A stretch of 64,000 bases of DNA from Botryosphaeria dothidea (lineage: Eukaryota; Ascomycota; Dothideomycetes; Botryosphaeriales; Botryosphaeriaceae): contig WWBZ02000062.1 of NCBI GenBank assembly GCA_011503125.2, positions 1,364,001 through 1,428,000 of the forward strand. The letters run 5' to 3'. The notes beneath the pieces were generated by a model, which was not told where the DNA came from, did not search any database, and was given only the letters and a program-made list of their open reading frames with translations. The position numbers and the translations under genes are program-made. Shown here piece by piece: positions 22,779 to 34,508 of this stretch (position 1 is the first letter of the stretch; the number at the start of each line of letters is the position of its first letter).

Positions 22779-25700
22779 AAGCGAGGTCTACTAAGCTTCT
22801 TAAAAAATTTAGGTAGCTCGGGCGCGTTCTTATAGTATACGTAGTACTTACGGATTTTATTAGGAGTATTCTTATAGTTACCCTAGTATTACTATAGGGA
22901 ATTAGAGTTTTACTCGTCTTAGTTACCTATAAAGGTAATCTTATACTATACTCTATATCTTAAGTTTCGGTAGTCTACTACCTCTAGTACTTCCTACTTC
23001 TTATAAGTTTTATTCTCGTCCTTATTAAAGATTATATATACTAGGCTAGGCTCCTAGACCTAACCCGGGTATAGGTTATCTAGAATAAGATATAGCTTCT
23101 AGGGGTAGAATATAGGAAAGATTTCTTTCTCTTATATATAAGGAGGTATAGTAACTTCGTATACTTTACCGTTAATTAACCTAGTAATTTCCTACGGACT
23201 AAGGTTCTTTAGTAAGAGAGACTTACTATTCCGTTCTAGGTTAAAGTCTTAGGCGTTAATAAATACTTTATCGCCTATACGGAAAGTAGAATATAGCTAG
23301 CGGAATTTATCTACGTAGCGGGCTTATTCTTCTTATATCTAGACTAGTTATTCTTAGAGGAAGCTTCTTATAGTATTTAACCTTTTAACTAACCGGTCTA
23401 TCCTAATTACTTCTACTTTTCTAGTACCCTAGTAGATTTTTATAGGCTCTAAGCTAGTACGTAGATAGAATCCGTTATCGGCGAAGAATGGCGATATACT
23501 AGTTAATGCGCTAATATACGTGTTGGCTGTAAATTTAGCTTTAGGTAGAAAGTCGACCTAGTTATCTTACGCGTAGTTAATATATATCCGGAGGTACTTT
23601 TTAAGACCTTTAATAGAGCTCTCGCTCTAGCCGTTAGTCTAGGGGTAAAAGGTAGTTAATATTTTAACCTTTATATTATATCGTTCTATAATTCTTTTAT
23701 AGATGTAGGAGTCTATAGCGCTACCTCGGTCGGAGATAATATCTATTAGAAAACCTCGTATATAAAAGAGGCGGCGGTTTAGAGCCTCTACGGTTTCTTT
23801 AGCACCTAGTATTATTATTAGCTCGTAGATCTTTCCTTTAGTTAAACGGTCTATAATAACTAAATAGTATCGGTATCCTTAATTCTTCCTAGTGTATAGC
23901 GGTAGTTTTTCTATAAAGTCTAGGGTTACGTAGAGCTACTTCTATTAGGGAATAGGTAGCGGTTTAAGTAGTCCTTACTTTTACTCCGAGTATAGCTTAT
24001 AGCGGCGGTAGTAGTAATAGTTCTTATAGAAACGAGTAACGTCTTTTCTTTATCTAGCCTACTAGTAGTTTTCTATAAGCTCCCTATATATAGCTTTAGA
24101 TCCTAGGTATTCTATAAGTAGTTTTTCGTAGTAATCCTATAGGAGGCGTAGGCGTAGTAGTTAGTAGTCTAGGATAATAAGCGCGTCTTTTAGCTATACC
24201 TAACTATCTTTTACTAAGAAGTTCTAAATATTTTTCTTATAGCCCTTTCTAATTAAGTGGCTTAGTATACGTCTATCTCTAGTATTAATACTTCTATAGA
24301 GGTCCTAGATTGCTCTATCCTCCTCGTAGGCTTCGCTAATAAGTATATCGAGGTCTTTTTATCTAGCTTCCTAGGTTTCCTAGGCTTCCTAAGTTTTCTA
24401 GGTCTAGTTATCTTTCGGCTCTTAAGAGTCTAACTTCTTCTTCTCTAGGTTGTTAGTAGTAAAGAGGATAGAATTAATAGCGATCTTTATATTAGGTTCT
24501 AGGTTTAAGTCCCGAAGTAGTTATTAGAACCGGTATTGCTTCCTTAGGTCGTTAATTTCTTACGGTAAGTCCTGCGTTCTCCTTATAAGTAAGTCTAGCT
24601 TCTCTTCTTATTTACCTAGCCGGTAGGAGATAATAAAGTTAAAGGCGGATAGAAATTTAGCCTAGCGGGCTTGGCGGCTAGTTAGCTACTTAGTTATTAT
24701 AAAATACTCTAGGTTCTTATAATCCGTAAGCACCTTAATAGGCTTATCTATAGAAGTGCTTATAAGTTTTAGTTCCTAAGTCTTAAAGAAGCGAATAATA
24801 GTAAGTAGCTCTTTATCGTAGATTATATAGTTATACTTAGTTAAGGATATTTTCTTAGAAAAGTATATAACTAGTTTAAGTACTCCGTCGTGCATCTACG
24901 ATAGGATACCTACACTAATAAAGTCTAAGGTATCCGTTTTAACCTATATTTTCTTTTTAGGGTCGAAATATATAAGGATAGGTGCGGAGGTAAATGTAGC
25001 TTGCAGTTAGTTAAAGGCGGCTTATTTCTTATTATCCCATATAAACTCCTAGTATTTTATCTTGCGTTTTCTATTCCTAGTTGTAAATTATTCTTCTTTT
25101 ATTATCTTAGTAAGAGGGCGTGCTATATAGGAGAAGTTCTTAATAAAGCGGCGGTAGAAGTTTATAAAGCTAAGGAAGGCTTATATACCCTTAACTAACG
25201 TCGGTACCTTCTAGTTAATAATAGTAGAGACTTTTTCTAGGTCTATTTTAATTCCGTTTATGCTAATAATAAGGCCGAGGTACTTAACTAATCTAATATT
25301 AAATTCGTATTTATTAAGATCGAGTTGGAGACTACGGTCCTTTAGTCGTTAGAGGACTTTATTAATATTTTTAGCGTGTTTATCCTCCTTTTTACTATAG
25401 ATAAGGATGTTATCTAGGTACGCTATATAAAACTTATCTAGGTATTCGAGTATAGAATTATTAATGTAGCTCTAAAAGGTGCCTGGCGTATTATAGAGCC
25501 TAAAGGGCATAACTAGGTATTCGTACTAACTAAAGCGAGTGTTAAAAGCGGTGAGGTACTTATAGCCTTCCTTAATTCGGATCCGGTTAAAGGTATAGAT
25601 AACGTCGAGTTTTATAAAGATCTTAGCCTTACTAAGCTGGGTAAGGATTTTATTAATATATAGAATTAGGTATCGGTTCTTCTTAGTAATAGCGTTTAGA

Positions 25701-26752
25701 GCTCTATAGTTAATATAGACCCTAAGTCCTCCTCCTAGCTTTCTAATAATAAGTAGAGGTGCGGTATAGTCCGAAGAGCTAGGGCGAATGAACCCTTTTC
25801 CGAGATGTTCGTTAATATATTTCTTAACCGCTTCGTTTTCTTATTAAGATATTAGACGGTAGCTTTTTATATAAGGAGGTTTATAGTTAGGTTTAAGCTT
25901 AATTTTATAGTCTTCTTTCTAGTAAGGAGAGAGTATATCCGCTTCTATCTTATTCTAGAGTTCTTTAATCTAGTAGTATTCCTTTGGTAGCCGGGTAAGG
26001 CGTTCTTCTCGTCTATATATTTTCTTTCTATTTATAAACTTCTAAAAGTCGTCTTCTTTAGTTATAGCTACGCTAGTATTTATAGTAGGTTCCGTAGGCG
26101 TATAGTAGTATTCTTTATATCTAGGAAGTAATACTAAGTAGAAGAGTATAGATATAGAATATAGTTAAATATCTAGTTAGGATTTCTCTATCTTCTATTT
26201 AGGTCGGCACCTAATAGCGTATTTAGTATAAGGTTTTATAGTAAGATAGCCAGCCTTAAAGTACTAAGGCTTATAAAACTTAACTAACCGCTTATCCTAG
26301 TCGATATACGGGTTATAAGTACGTAACTATCCGTCTCTAAGAATTAGTAGATAGTCTTCTAGGTTAGTAATATAGTAGAGAAGTTATTTCTTATAAGAAC
26401 TAATATTAATATCGACTAGGGAGGTATAGGTAATATATTAGAAGAATATTCCGTCTTCTAAAGTTATAGTAATCCGTTTAATAAGAGGAATCTTTATTAT
26501 CTTATGCGCGCGAATAAAGAAGGTATTAATAAGCTTAGCTTAGCTTCTATTATCGATAAGAGAACGTATATTACTACTAGCTACTATAGTATATATAATA
26601 AGGTAAGTTCCCTTAATTTTATACGCGCAATTATCTACTACGAAGTTTAATACCTTTATCTCTTTCTAACTACGACTAGCTAGCTACTCGTCTAGCTTCT
26701 TCTACTCTTATAGTTCTAGAAGGCGACTTACTTCTAGGACTAGAAGTTTTCC
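22765..26752 (-). pseudogene. pol: Gypsy-B copy 1 pol (PR-RT-RH-IN-chromodomain)
   Basis: One minus-strand frame of about 1330 codons. The protease reads D-N-R-S with Asp at 26552-26554 (from D-S-G). The reverse transcriptase box Y-L-D-N is at 25409-25420 (second Asp to Asn), after the GGGLRVYINYRALN and TKKNRY motifs near 25690-25740. RNase H is at about 24560-24985. The integrase keeps all three acidic residues: Asp 23849-23851 (VIIDRLTK), Asp 23729-23731 (SDRGS) and Glu 23621-23623, with 35 residues between the last two. A chromodomain of the fungal YRVQYK...NAPELPKFF type spans about 22795-22995. A short Pro-Arg-Lys repeat links RNase H and integrase (24369-24405). The frame has no clear stop before the LTR and may end inside it. 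Broken by many stops. Confidence 0.88.
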
Positions 26753-28460
26753 GACTCGCTATTAGAGTTAAGTTCCTTAATACTCTAGATATACGCGAAC
26801 CTAGCGCGGTTATTATTAGAATAGTAGATATTAGATATAAAGTAGCCTAAGCCTCTATAGCTACGGTAGCGTCCCTACCTCGTTATTACGAGGCGTTCCT
26901 TATCTAATAGCTTTAAAGGTTTTAGCTTAGGCTTATACTATAGTCTAACCTAGTCTCTTAGTTTAGTAGTAGTAGATATACGGCTCTATTAGCTATCTTA
27001 GTCTATATTACCGCTTCTAGTCCTACCCTAGCGGCTAAGGTTACCTTAAGTAGGTTCCTAGTTATAGGTAGGCTTAATACGATCTCTTTTAGAATTATTA
27101 CTATTATTTATTCTTTTATTAGAACGGATGTTTATAGACTTAATCTCTTAACGACGATATTCGGCCTTACGGAGAGTTTCGAGTAGTTATTCGAGAGAGG
27201 TAAAGGTAAGAGTAGCTACTAAGAGGGCTAAGCTAATAGAAATACTATCCTATATCTTATCGATCTTTTCTTCTTTAGTTAGATTAGTAAGGAACTAGAG
27301 TATATATAGGCGGGCGTAGTAGAAGTCTACCGTCTCTTTCTCGCTTTATCTAGTAAGGATAAGATTATTAGTAGCTTTTTTCTTTGCGATATCTATTCTA
27401 TATATCTTTCCTAGCTTTTCTAAGAAATCTAGGGCTATCTAGTAGCTACTAATATACGGGCGTATTATAGTAGTAATTAAATTAGCAAGGCGAGAGTAGA
27501 TATAGCGAATTATTAGCTTCTAATTTCCTTTAAAGAAGTTCTCTTTAACTTTAAGCTTAAAGATTATATTATTCTTAAAGTTAACGAAAGTATAGATATT
27601 AGTAGAGATAAGCTTATTAATATCTCCTATAAGTATCTTACGTAAGCTCTAATAAGGAAGGGTTCGCTATAAGGTAATAGTTCCCTTTCTTAGTTAACGT
27701 TCCTAGTTAAGGCTACGAATATTAGTACTAGGGAGGGTATCTTCGTAATAGTTAGCGATATCCTTAGTTAGAAGGTTATTTTCTTAGATAAGCCGGCTAA
27801 TCTTATCGTTGCTTTCCTTAATAACTCTATTAGATCTAGCGATTATCTTCTTATAGGTCTATTTAAGTCTCTTATATTTATTCTAAAGAGAGACGTAGGC
27901 TATATACTCTTTACTAGTAGCTATTTAAGTAACTTAGAGGACGTAGTAGAACTTAGTGCGCTAGTTTACTATTACTATAGTATACTAGTTATAGAAGGTA
28001 TATTCGTTAGGCTAGCGAATAGAGTCGAGTCCGTAGTTACTTAGTATTCCGGGGTTAATAGTAAGGTTAAGATCCGTGGCTAATAAATATATAAGTTCTT
28101 CGGGTTCTAGGTTTCTACGTAAGGTAGTACGACGTAAGGTAGAACCGGCGGCTTAACTTTACTAGTCTAAGGCATTAGAAAAGCCCTAAAATAGGATAGT
28201 ACTACTTATAAACTCGTTAAGATTCTAGCTAGGTCCCCTAACTATATTACTAAATAATCCTTCTTTATTATCGCTTAGGTAAATAGAAGTAGTACTAGCG
28301 ATACTACTAGTACGGCTACGGGTATAGCTTATAGGGAATAGGCTTTATTACGCTATAATCTTCGCTAATTATTCTAGTTTTTAGAGTAGTTTAACTCGTG
28401 TTTCGGGTGAAACTCTAAAGAGATTAGTACGGGATTAACGAGGATCTTCGTATCTTATTA
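26746..28460 (-). pseudogene. gag: Gypsy-B copy 1 gag
   Basis: Minus-strand frame upstream of pol and offset from it by -1. It contains a retrotransposon Gag-type stretch near 27180-27450 (EKETVDFYYARLYILQF) and a knuckle-like segment at about 26824-26868 in which the expected Cys and His are all Tyr. The last spacing is five residues rather than four. The start codon cannot be chosen because ATG has decayed; the upper boundary is approximate. Confidence 0.65.
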
Positions 28461-28539
28461 AAGAAGATAGATTTCCTATAATTATACTATTATTTCTCTA
28501 ATAGTATAGGTTTTAATATTTCTAGATTACTTGTCGTAG

Positions 28540-28670
28540 AGTATCGGTGTTATTAAGTTCTAGTTATAGGTTATTAGTATTATCGGGTTCTAGTTATAGG
28601 TTATCGAGTTTAGGTTCTAGTTAATAGTACGGGTGTCGGATTATCGAGTTTAGGTTCCTTATTAGTAGTA
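28540..28670 (-). repeat. Gypsy-B leader with short imperfect repeats
   Basis: Untranslated leader between the 5' LTR and gag. It holds three to four imperfect copies of a GGTTCTAGTTATAGGTTAT-like unit at about 30-bp intervals (plus-strand sense). The same array is at 53865-53975 in copy 2. A primer-binding site should lie at 28660-28679, but I could not match it to a tRNA. Confidence 0.6.
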
Positions 28671-28679
28671 TATAGATTA

Positions 28680-28911
28680 TATAAGGCAGCAAAGCCGAAA
28701 TAATAGTATTACTTTTAACTAAAAATCTATATATAAGGAGAAAGAAAAGAGAGTTTAGAAAGAGAGGGCGAAGGGTAAATATACCTAGTCGCTTAGCGCT
28801 AGGCCCGTGCTCTAGTACCTAACCGAGTTATTCTTAGTAAAGCTAGGGCCTCTAGTTACTATTAAGTATCTATCTAGTTACCTAGGGTAGTAGCGCTTAA
28901 GAAGCCTAATA
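28680..28911 (-). repeat. Gypsy-B copy 1, 5' LTR
   Basis: 232 bp, right end of the element on the plus strand and promoter LTR for minus-strand transcription. A TATATATAG box reads on the minus strand near 28728-28737. Confidence 0.92.
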
Positions 28912-28945
28912 TACTCTAAGTAGTTTAAAAGCTCTATTACTATAG
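28912..28945 (+). mobile_element. LINE D, short piece between Gypsy-B and LINE F
   Basis: 34 bases of LINE D: the Gypsy-B target duplication TACTC, a few bases of reverse-transcriptase sequence, and CTCTATTACTATAG, the target duplication of LINE F. It shows that two elements landed within 35 bp of each other. Confidence 0.8.
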
Positions 28946-29181
28946 ATAGATAGATAAATTTATTTCTTCCCGATATAGCTCTCTTATAGGTCTATACGGG
29001 GCCGGCTATCTATAGTTATTTTACTCGAGAGGGAAAATCTTTTCGCCTAGTAAAAACCCCTCCTTTCTATCTAGGCCTATTTATTCCTACTAGTTCTATT
29101 TTTTCTTCTTACCGGTAGCGGCTACTATAGTAGCCCTATATTCGCCTACTAGCTCTATCTCTTTAGTCCTTATTCTCGTAG

Positions 29182-32100
29182 TTATCCGGGTCCTAGTATT
29201 CCCGGTAGTCCTTCTAGTTTCTCTTCTTAGTTATCCTCCTAAATTAGTTTCTTAGCTAGACTAAACTAATTAAGTAGCCCTAGGCGTAGGAACTAGCCTA
29301 TTACTACTTTTATCCTCTTCTTTATTAAGAGAAGGAAGTAGTAGTCTATAGTCTCTACTCTTTAGAGTATCTATATTCTACTCTATTAGAAGTAGGGGTA
29401 GAAGAGGAGAATATACTTTAGGGTTTATCTATACTAGCCGTATAGATAGGTAGGGCTAGAGTATTCTAGTATCTTACGCCTTAAGAGGAAGTCCTTTAGT
29501 CTAATATACTCTATACGTAGTAAAGTAGCGAGTATACTCTATAGCTTAGATAGTTCGCTATAGATTTATCTAATTTTTAGGTTCTACTATATACTTTAGG
29601 CTACTAGCTTATTTTATCTTTCCTAGCTAGTAGACTTTATCTATCTCTCCTTCTACTTATTTCTATATACTATACGTAGCTTCGTTCGCTCTAAGAGACT
29701 CTAGTAGGTAGAGGGGTAGTAGTTAAGAAGTAAGTTTACCTTTTTTCTAAGTAGAGTTCTTTTAGCCGGGCTAGCGGCGCCTCTAGTACTTAGAGTAGCC
29801 CGAGCTATCTATTTAATACTTTAGTAAGTTTCTTCTACTACTATCGCGACTAGGCTATTTCTAGCTCTAATAGCCTATACTAGTACTAGTTCGTCTAGGT
29901 ATAGTAAGAGTAGAGGAATTCCCGTCTTATACTCTAAGATCTATATACTAGTTAATTTATACGCCCCTAAGATAGTGCGTAGGTACTAGTTTTAGATCTT
30001 CTTTAGTGGCTAGATAGCTATTTTTCTCTACCCTAGGGTTTCCTCTAGGGTATACTATACTCTATAGCCGTAGATAAGGACTAGCCTTACTACGGCCGTA
30101 TAGATATAGCGGGCTTTAGTAAATAAGACTCCCTAGGTAGACGCTGCGAGTCTAGATAGAGATATATACTATTTAATTACCTTAGCTCCTATTTTTCTAA
30201 TATAGAGTCTCTATCTAAGCTTGTTATCTACGTAGACTTCTAGAATCTTTATTATAGGCTCTAGGCATCTAGTAAATCTAGGAATACGGATCCCTACTAC
30301 TATATTAAATCTCCTTAGTTTTCTTATAAAATAAATAAGGTAATACTTATCGGGCGAGAAAGCTAACCCGTAGGTAGCTACCTAGTACTCGTAAATTTAA
30401 TATACTCCCTCTAGTATCCTATAGTTCTATTCTATAGATCTACTAAAGGTTAGAATATTAGTATTATCGACGAATCTAAGGGGGAAGGTATTGCCCCTAC
30501 GTAGCTATATAAGTAGGTTAGACGTAAAGAATAGGTAGAGTATCGGAGATAGTAAGGATCTCTAGGAAATCCCGGTTAGGGTCTAGATTAGTAGACTAAT
30601 AAAGTCTCCGAAGGATAGCTAAGTAGTACGGTCCTATAGAAAGGATTAAGTAAATCTTTCTATCTATACTAGGAGCCTTACTATTCTTATATTATAGAGA
30701 AGCCTCCTATAAGATATATAGTCGTATACTCCTAAGATATCTAGGCTAAGAACTAAGGCTACTAGCCTAGAATCTTACGCCTAGATAGTATAGATCTATT
30801 CCGTAAGTAGATCGAGGGCTACTACTACTAACCTATTTCTCCTAGCTTCTATCTATATATCGGGAAGTAGTTTATAGGCCTTAGTAGCCTAGGAGATCTA
30901 ATCTACTATAATCCTCTTAAGTAGCTTCCCTAGCGTATTAAGTAAAGTAATCGGCCTAAATAACTTAGCTTTAATATAGTTATCCCTCTATAGTTTCCTA
31001 AGGACTACGGTAATAGAGCTTTTAAACTACCTAGGGTAGTATCTAAGTGCGAGGCATCCCTAGAAGAGCCTAGTAAGTAGTCTACTTAGTGTCTAAGCAT
31101 ACTACTTTAGGAACCTATTAATAATCTTATCTAGGCCTAGTGCCTTATCTAGGGGAAGCTTCTTAATAGTATAGATAACCTACTCTTCGGCGAGGTCTTA
31201 GGGGATCTTTACTAGTACTAGGTATATATATCTATCTAGGTCTAAGAGGTCGGTAGCCCTAGGAGGGGGAAAGAACTAGTTAATAAGGATTTCTGCCTTA
31301 GCCGGATTATCGTAGCGTAGTTATCTATCTACTCTCTAGAGGGATAGGAACTAGAGTAGAGCTAGTAGTTCTTATACTTTTATTCTTATCTACTTTAAGA
31401 GCTTCTAGAGTATAGATAGGTCTAAGGTAATCTTAGCTACTATTCTACGCTATACTTTTATTCTATCTCTTCTAATCTACCTCTTCTTGCTATTAGTAAT
31501 AGTTTAGTATACTATCTAGTCCTCCTCCCTTTCTATAGCTATCTACTTCCTTCTAGCTACTCTTACCTAGTATACTAGGTCCGAACACTCCTTTATCTAT
31601 TATATAGAGGCCTAGGGCGAGGGTCTCGCTACTAGGATAGTCTCCTAGATTATTCTTTAGATAGCCTCCTAAAGTAGTATAGTAAAGTAATCTAGATCTG
31701 CTTTAGTATTAAGAGGGGCTATTTTAAGGTATTCGAGCTTTAATTAGAGTATATTATTAGTTCTCTTCTAGTCTGCTTTCTTCTACTAGGGTCTTAGAGG
31801 GCGTAGTTCTACGGGAGTAAGAGAAAAATTAAGTATAGTAAGGATAGATAGGTAGTTAGAGAATAATTTAAGCTCCTAGCTAACTCTATAGCTAAGAATT
31901 CTCTCCTCTAGCTACCGTAATATAAAGATAAGGTCTAAAGTACTCTTACTACTACTATCTCGTCTAGTAATAGTATTCCTTAGAAGGGCGAGGTTAAGAT
32001 TAGCTACGGTAGCTATCTTAATTAGGTTATCCGCTAGAGTATAGTATATTAGGGAGGTTATACCTCCCTAGATAGAATAGTAGAGGTTAAAGTCCCCTAG

Positions 32101-32517
32101 GAGGATATACTCCCCTAGTTTTCTAAGAACTTCCGGTAGAAGAAGTAGGGTTTCTAGAGCTATACTAGTATAAGAGGCTAGCGGGAGATTATAGTAGTTA
32201 TAAATATAGATTATACGTGTTTTAGTAGTAAGGAATAGTATAATAAGATCTAGTAAGTAGACTATTACTTACTAGGAGTCGGGGGTAATAGCCTTACTTA
32301 TAAAGAAGTAGATTCTTATCGTTTCCTTTTAAGGGAAAACTATATAGTAGGTAGGATATCTTACTATTATCTTAACCCTCGGGTTTCTCTAGAGTTCCTA
32401 GATAGCTAGAATATAGTAGATTTTTAGGTCTACCTCCTTAAAGAGCGGGAGTATTATCTTATCCTTACTCTTATAGACGTTATACTATATAATAGAGAAA
32501 GCGCCTATATCTAATAT
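29182..32517 (-). pseudogene. LINE F ORF2
   Basis: Start ATA 32515-32517, stop 29182-29184. Reverse-transcriptase box F-V-D-N near 30464-30478; endonuclease domain about 31850-32517; C-terminal Cys-rich segment near 29420-29500. Subfamily type switches within the gene. Stops throughout. Confidence 0.72.
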
Positions 32518-33950
32518 TAACTTTCTTCTATCTCTAAGTTAGGCTACGAGAGAGTCGGTAGTATAGGCTACGAGGCGGAGGGGGTTCCCGCGGGCTTCTC
32601 CCCGAAGATATACTAGAAGCTATTAAGTCCGGTAAACCGTATTTAGTTAGGAGGTAGGAGGCGGCTTAAGTTCCTTAGCCTACCTAGCCCTCTCTTAGTC
32701 GGCTCCTTCTCTCTAGGCCTCTTTCTTAGCTCGACCGTTAACTAGTTAGTTTAGGGCTATATCTTAGCTATAGAGTATTCTACTCTATACCTCTCTAGAG
32801 CCGCTAGACGGGCCTAAGTAGCTTTTACCTAGTAGGCTCTACGTGCTAGGCAGGCGTTACTCTAGGCCGTATACTTTTATAAGTAGTTTATATACTATAT
32901 TTTTTCCTTAGAGCACTCTTAGGTATTATATATCTCTATATACTAGCTATACTTATTCTCCCTTCTATAGTAGGTAGAGATATAGCTATAGTTCTAGTAC
33001 TTAAAGTACTAGGTTACTATAAAGGCTATACTATAATATTCTACTATATAGAGCGTATAGTTACTAATAAGTTCTTTAGTAATAATCTAGTTAGCTACCT
33101 CGGGGTCTATAGTACTAAGAATAATCGCTAAGTAAGTTTTCCCCTCTAGGAGCTTCCTCTTTAGCTAGGCTAGCTTACTAATACGTAGTTCTAGATATAG
33201 AAATAGATTCTAATTCTAAAGAGTTTAGGCGGTCTAGGGATTCTTAATATTAATATCTTTAAGAAGAACGTTATAGACTAGTACTAAATAGAGCTACTAG
33301 TTAGGGCGGACTTTCCTACCTAGTTCTATAGTCTATTCCTAGTTTTAGAGGAGGGCTACTTTAGTCTAAGTATTAGATATAAAGAGCTTAACGTTCCTAC
33401 TAGGGAGCTTCTTAGTAGCTAGTATCTTTTTATACGCTAGGCTTTTCTCTACCTAAATCTTCTTAATAATAGCCTTATTAGAGAGATTAGCGATCTTCTA
33501 TCTATTAGTCTTATTTAGAAAGTATAGGGTAAGCTTAGTAGTAGCCGGGGGGGTAGAAGGCTTTAGGGCTACTCGGGCTATAATATTAGCCTAGCTAGGT
33601 ACTACGGGCGTAGGGGTAGTCTAGAGTTAGCTAACTATCTTCTAGACTTACTATACTTTCTTAAGAATATTCTTAAGGCCGGATTCTTTAGTATTTACTT
33701 TCTAGTATATAGAGATATAATTCTAGAAGATTATCTTAGTAATATTAAGAAAATTTTTTATCTAGCTAAAGAGGACTAAAGAGAGGCTAGCGGATACTTA
33801 TAAGGCTTAGAGAAGGATATCTACTATCTTTAAGGCTCTTTTAACGTATTCTACGCTATACTAGATACCTTATAGTTTATTAGGGGTACGTTATAGTTAG
33901 GTAGAGATAGTTACTAGAGAGGGCTGTTCGCCCCTTCCTACGGCCTCTAT
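32517..33950 (-). pseudogene. LINE F ORF1
   Basis: 1434 bp, start ATA 33948-33950, stop TAA 32517-32519. LINE E-type throughout; knuckle region about 32850-33005 with Cys/His to Tyr. Confidence 0.7.
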
Positions 33951-34080
33951 ATTAACTACGACGCGGCTATAGCTACTCTAAGTAGTATTTTAAGTCTCGC
34001 TAGACCTAGGAAAGTCTCTAGGGCCCTCTCCCGGCGCCGTAGCTTAGGATCGATTTTTTAGCGTAGTTATATTAGTTATA

Positions 34081-34384
34081 CTCTATTACTATAGTCCTTA
34101 GAAAACTATAGAGAAATAACTATACTAAAGCTAAGTTATTTAGGCCGATTACTTTACTTAATACGCTAGAGAAGCTACTTAAGAGAATTATAGTAGATCG
34201 GATCTTCTAAGCTACTAAGGCCTATAAACTACTTTCTAATATATAGATAGAAGCTAAGAGAAATAGGTTAGTAGTAGTAGCTCTCGATCTACTTATAGAA
34301 TAGATCTATACTATTTAGATATAAGATCTAGGGCTAGTAGCTTTAGTTTTTAGCCTAGATATCTTAGAAGTATATAACTACGTA
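34081..34384 (+). pseudogene. LINE D ORF2, RT fingers/palm part
   Basis: Resumes LINE D right of LINE F, carrying the reverse-transcriptase region before the catalytic box (equivalent to 45345-45640 in LINE I), then stops at LINE G. The 14 bases 34371-34384 (TATATAACTACGTA) are the target duplication of LINE G. Confidence 0.75.
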
Positions 34385-34508
34385 AAATATAACTATACTA
34401 AAAAATCGACTCTAAGCTACGGCGCCGGGAGAGGGCCCTAGAGACTCTTCTAGGCTTCGCGAGTTCTAAAATAGTACTTAAGACAACTATAGCCGCGAAG
34501 TAGTTAAT

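Larger units (their letters stand above)
22530..28911 (-). mobile_element. Gypsy-B copy 1 (Ty3/gypsy chromovirus)
   Basis: 6382-bp LTR retrotransposon on the minus strand. It has 232-bp LTRs and 5-bp duplication TACTT/TACTC (one transition apart; 22525-22529 and 28912-28916). The purine tract next to the left LTR shows that the left LTR is the 3' one. Domain order read on the minus strand: gag, protease, reverse transcriptase, RNase H, integrase, chromodomain. It differs from Gypsy-A in length, LTR and sequence. Inserted in LINE D. Confidence 0.94.
28946..34080 (-). mobile_element. LINE copy F, full length, mosaic
   Basis: 5135 bp, minus strand, in LINE D with a 14-bp duplication CTCTATTACTATAG (28932-28945 and 34081-34094). 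Sequence type alternates: about 30230-30650 and 31740-32170 match the A/G type, while about 30670-31300 and 32190-34080 match the LINE E type. Confidence 0.9.

Noticed and set aside
25001..25198. Plus-strand frames of 65 residues here and at 50304-50501
   Set aside because: They are the antisense of the reverse transcriptase-RNase H part of Gypsy-B pol, which lies on the minus strand with clear motifs. Their mutual similarity only reflects the two element copies.
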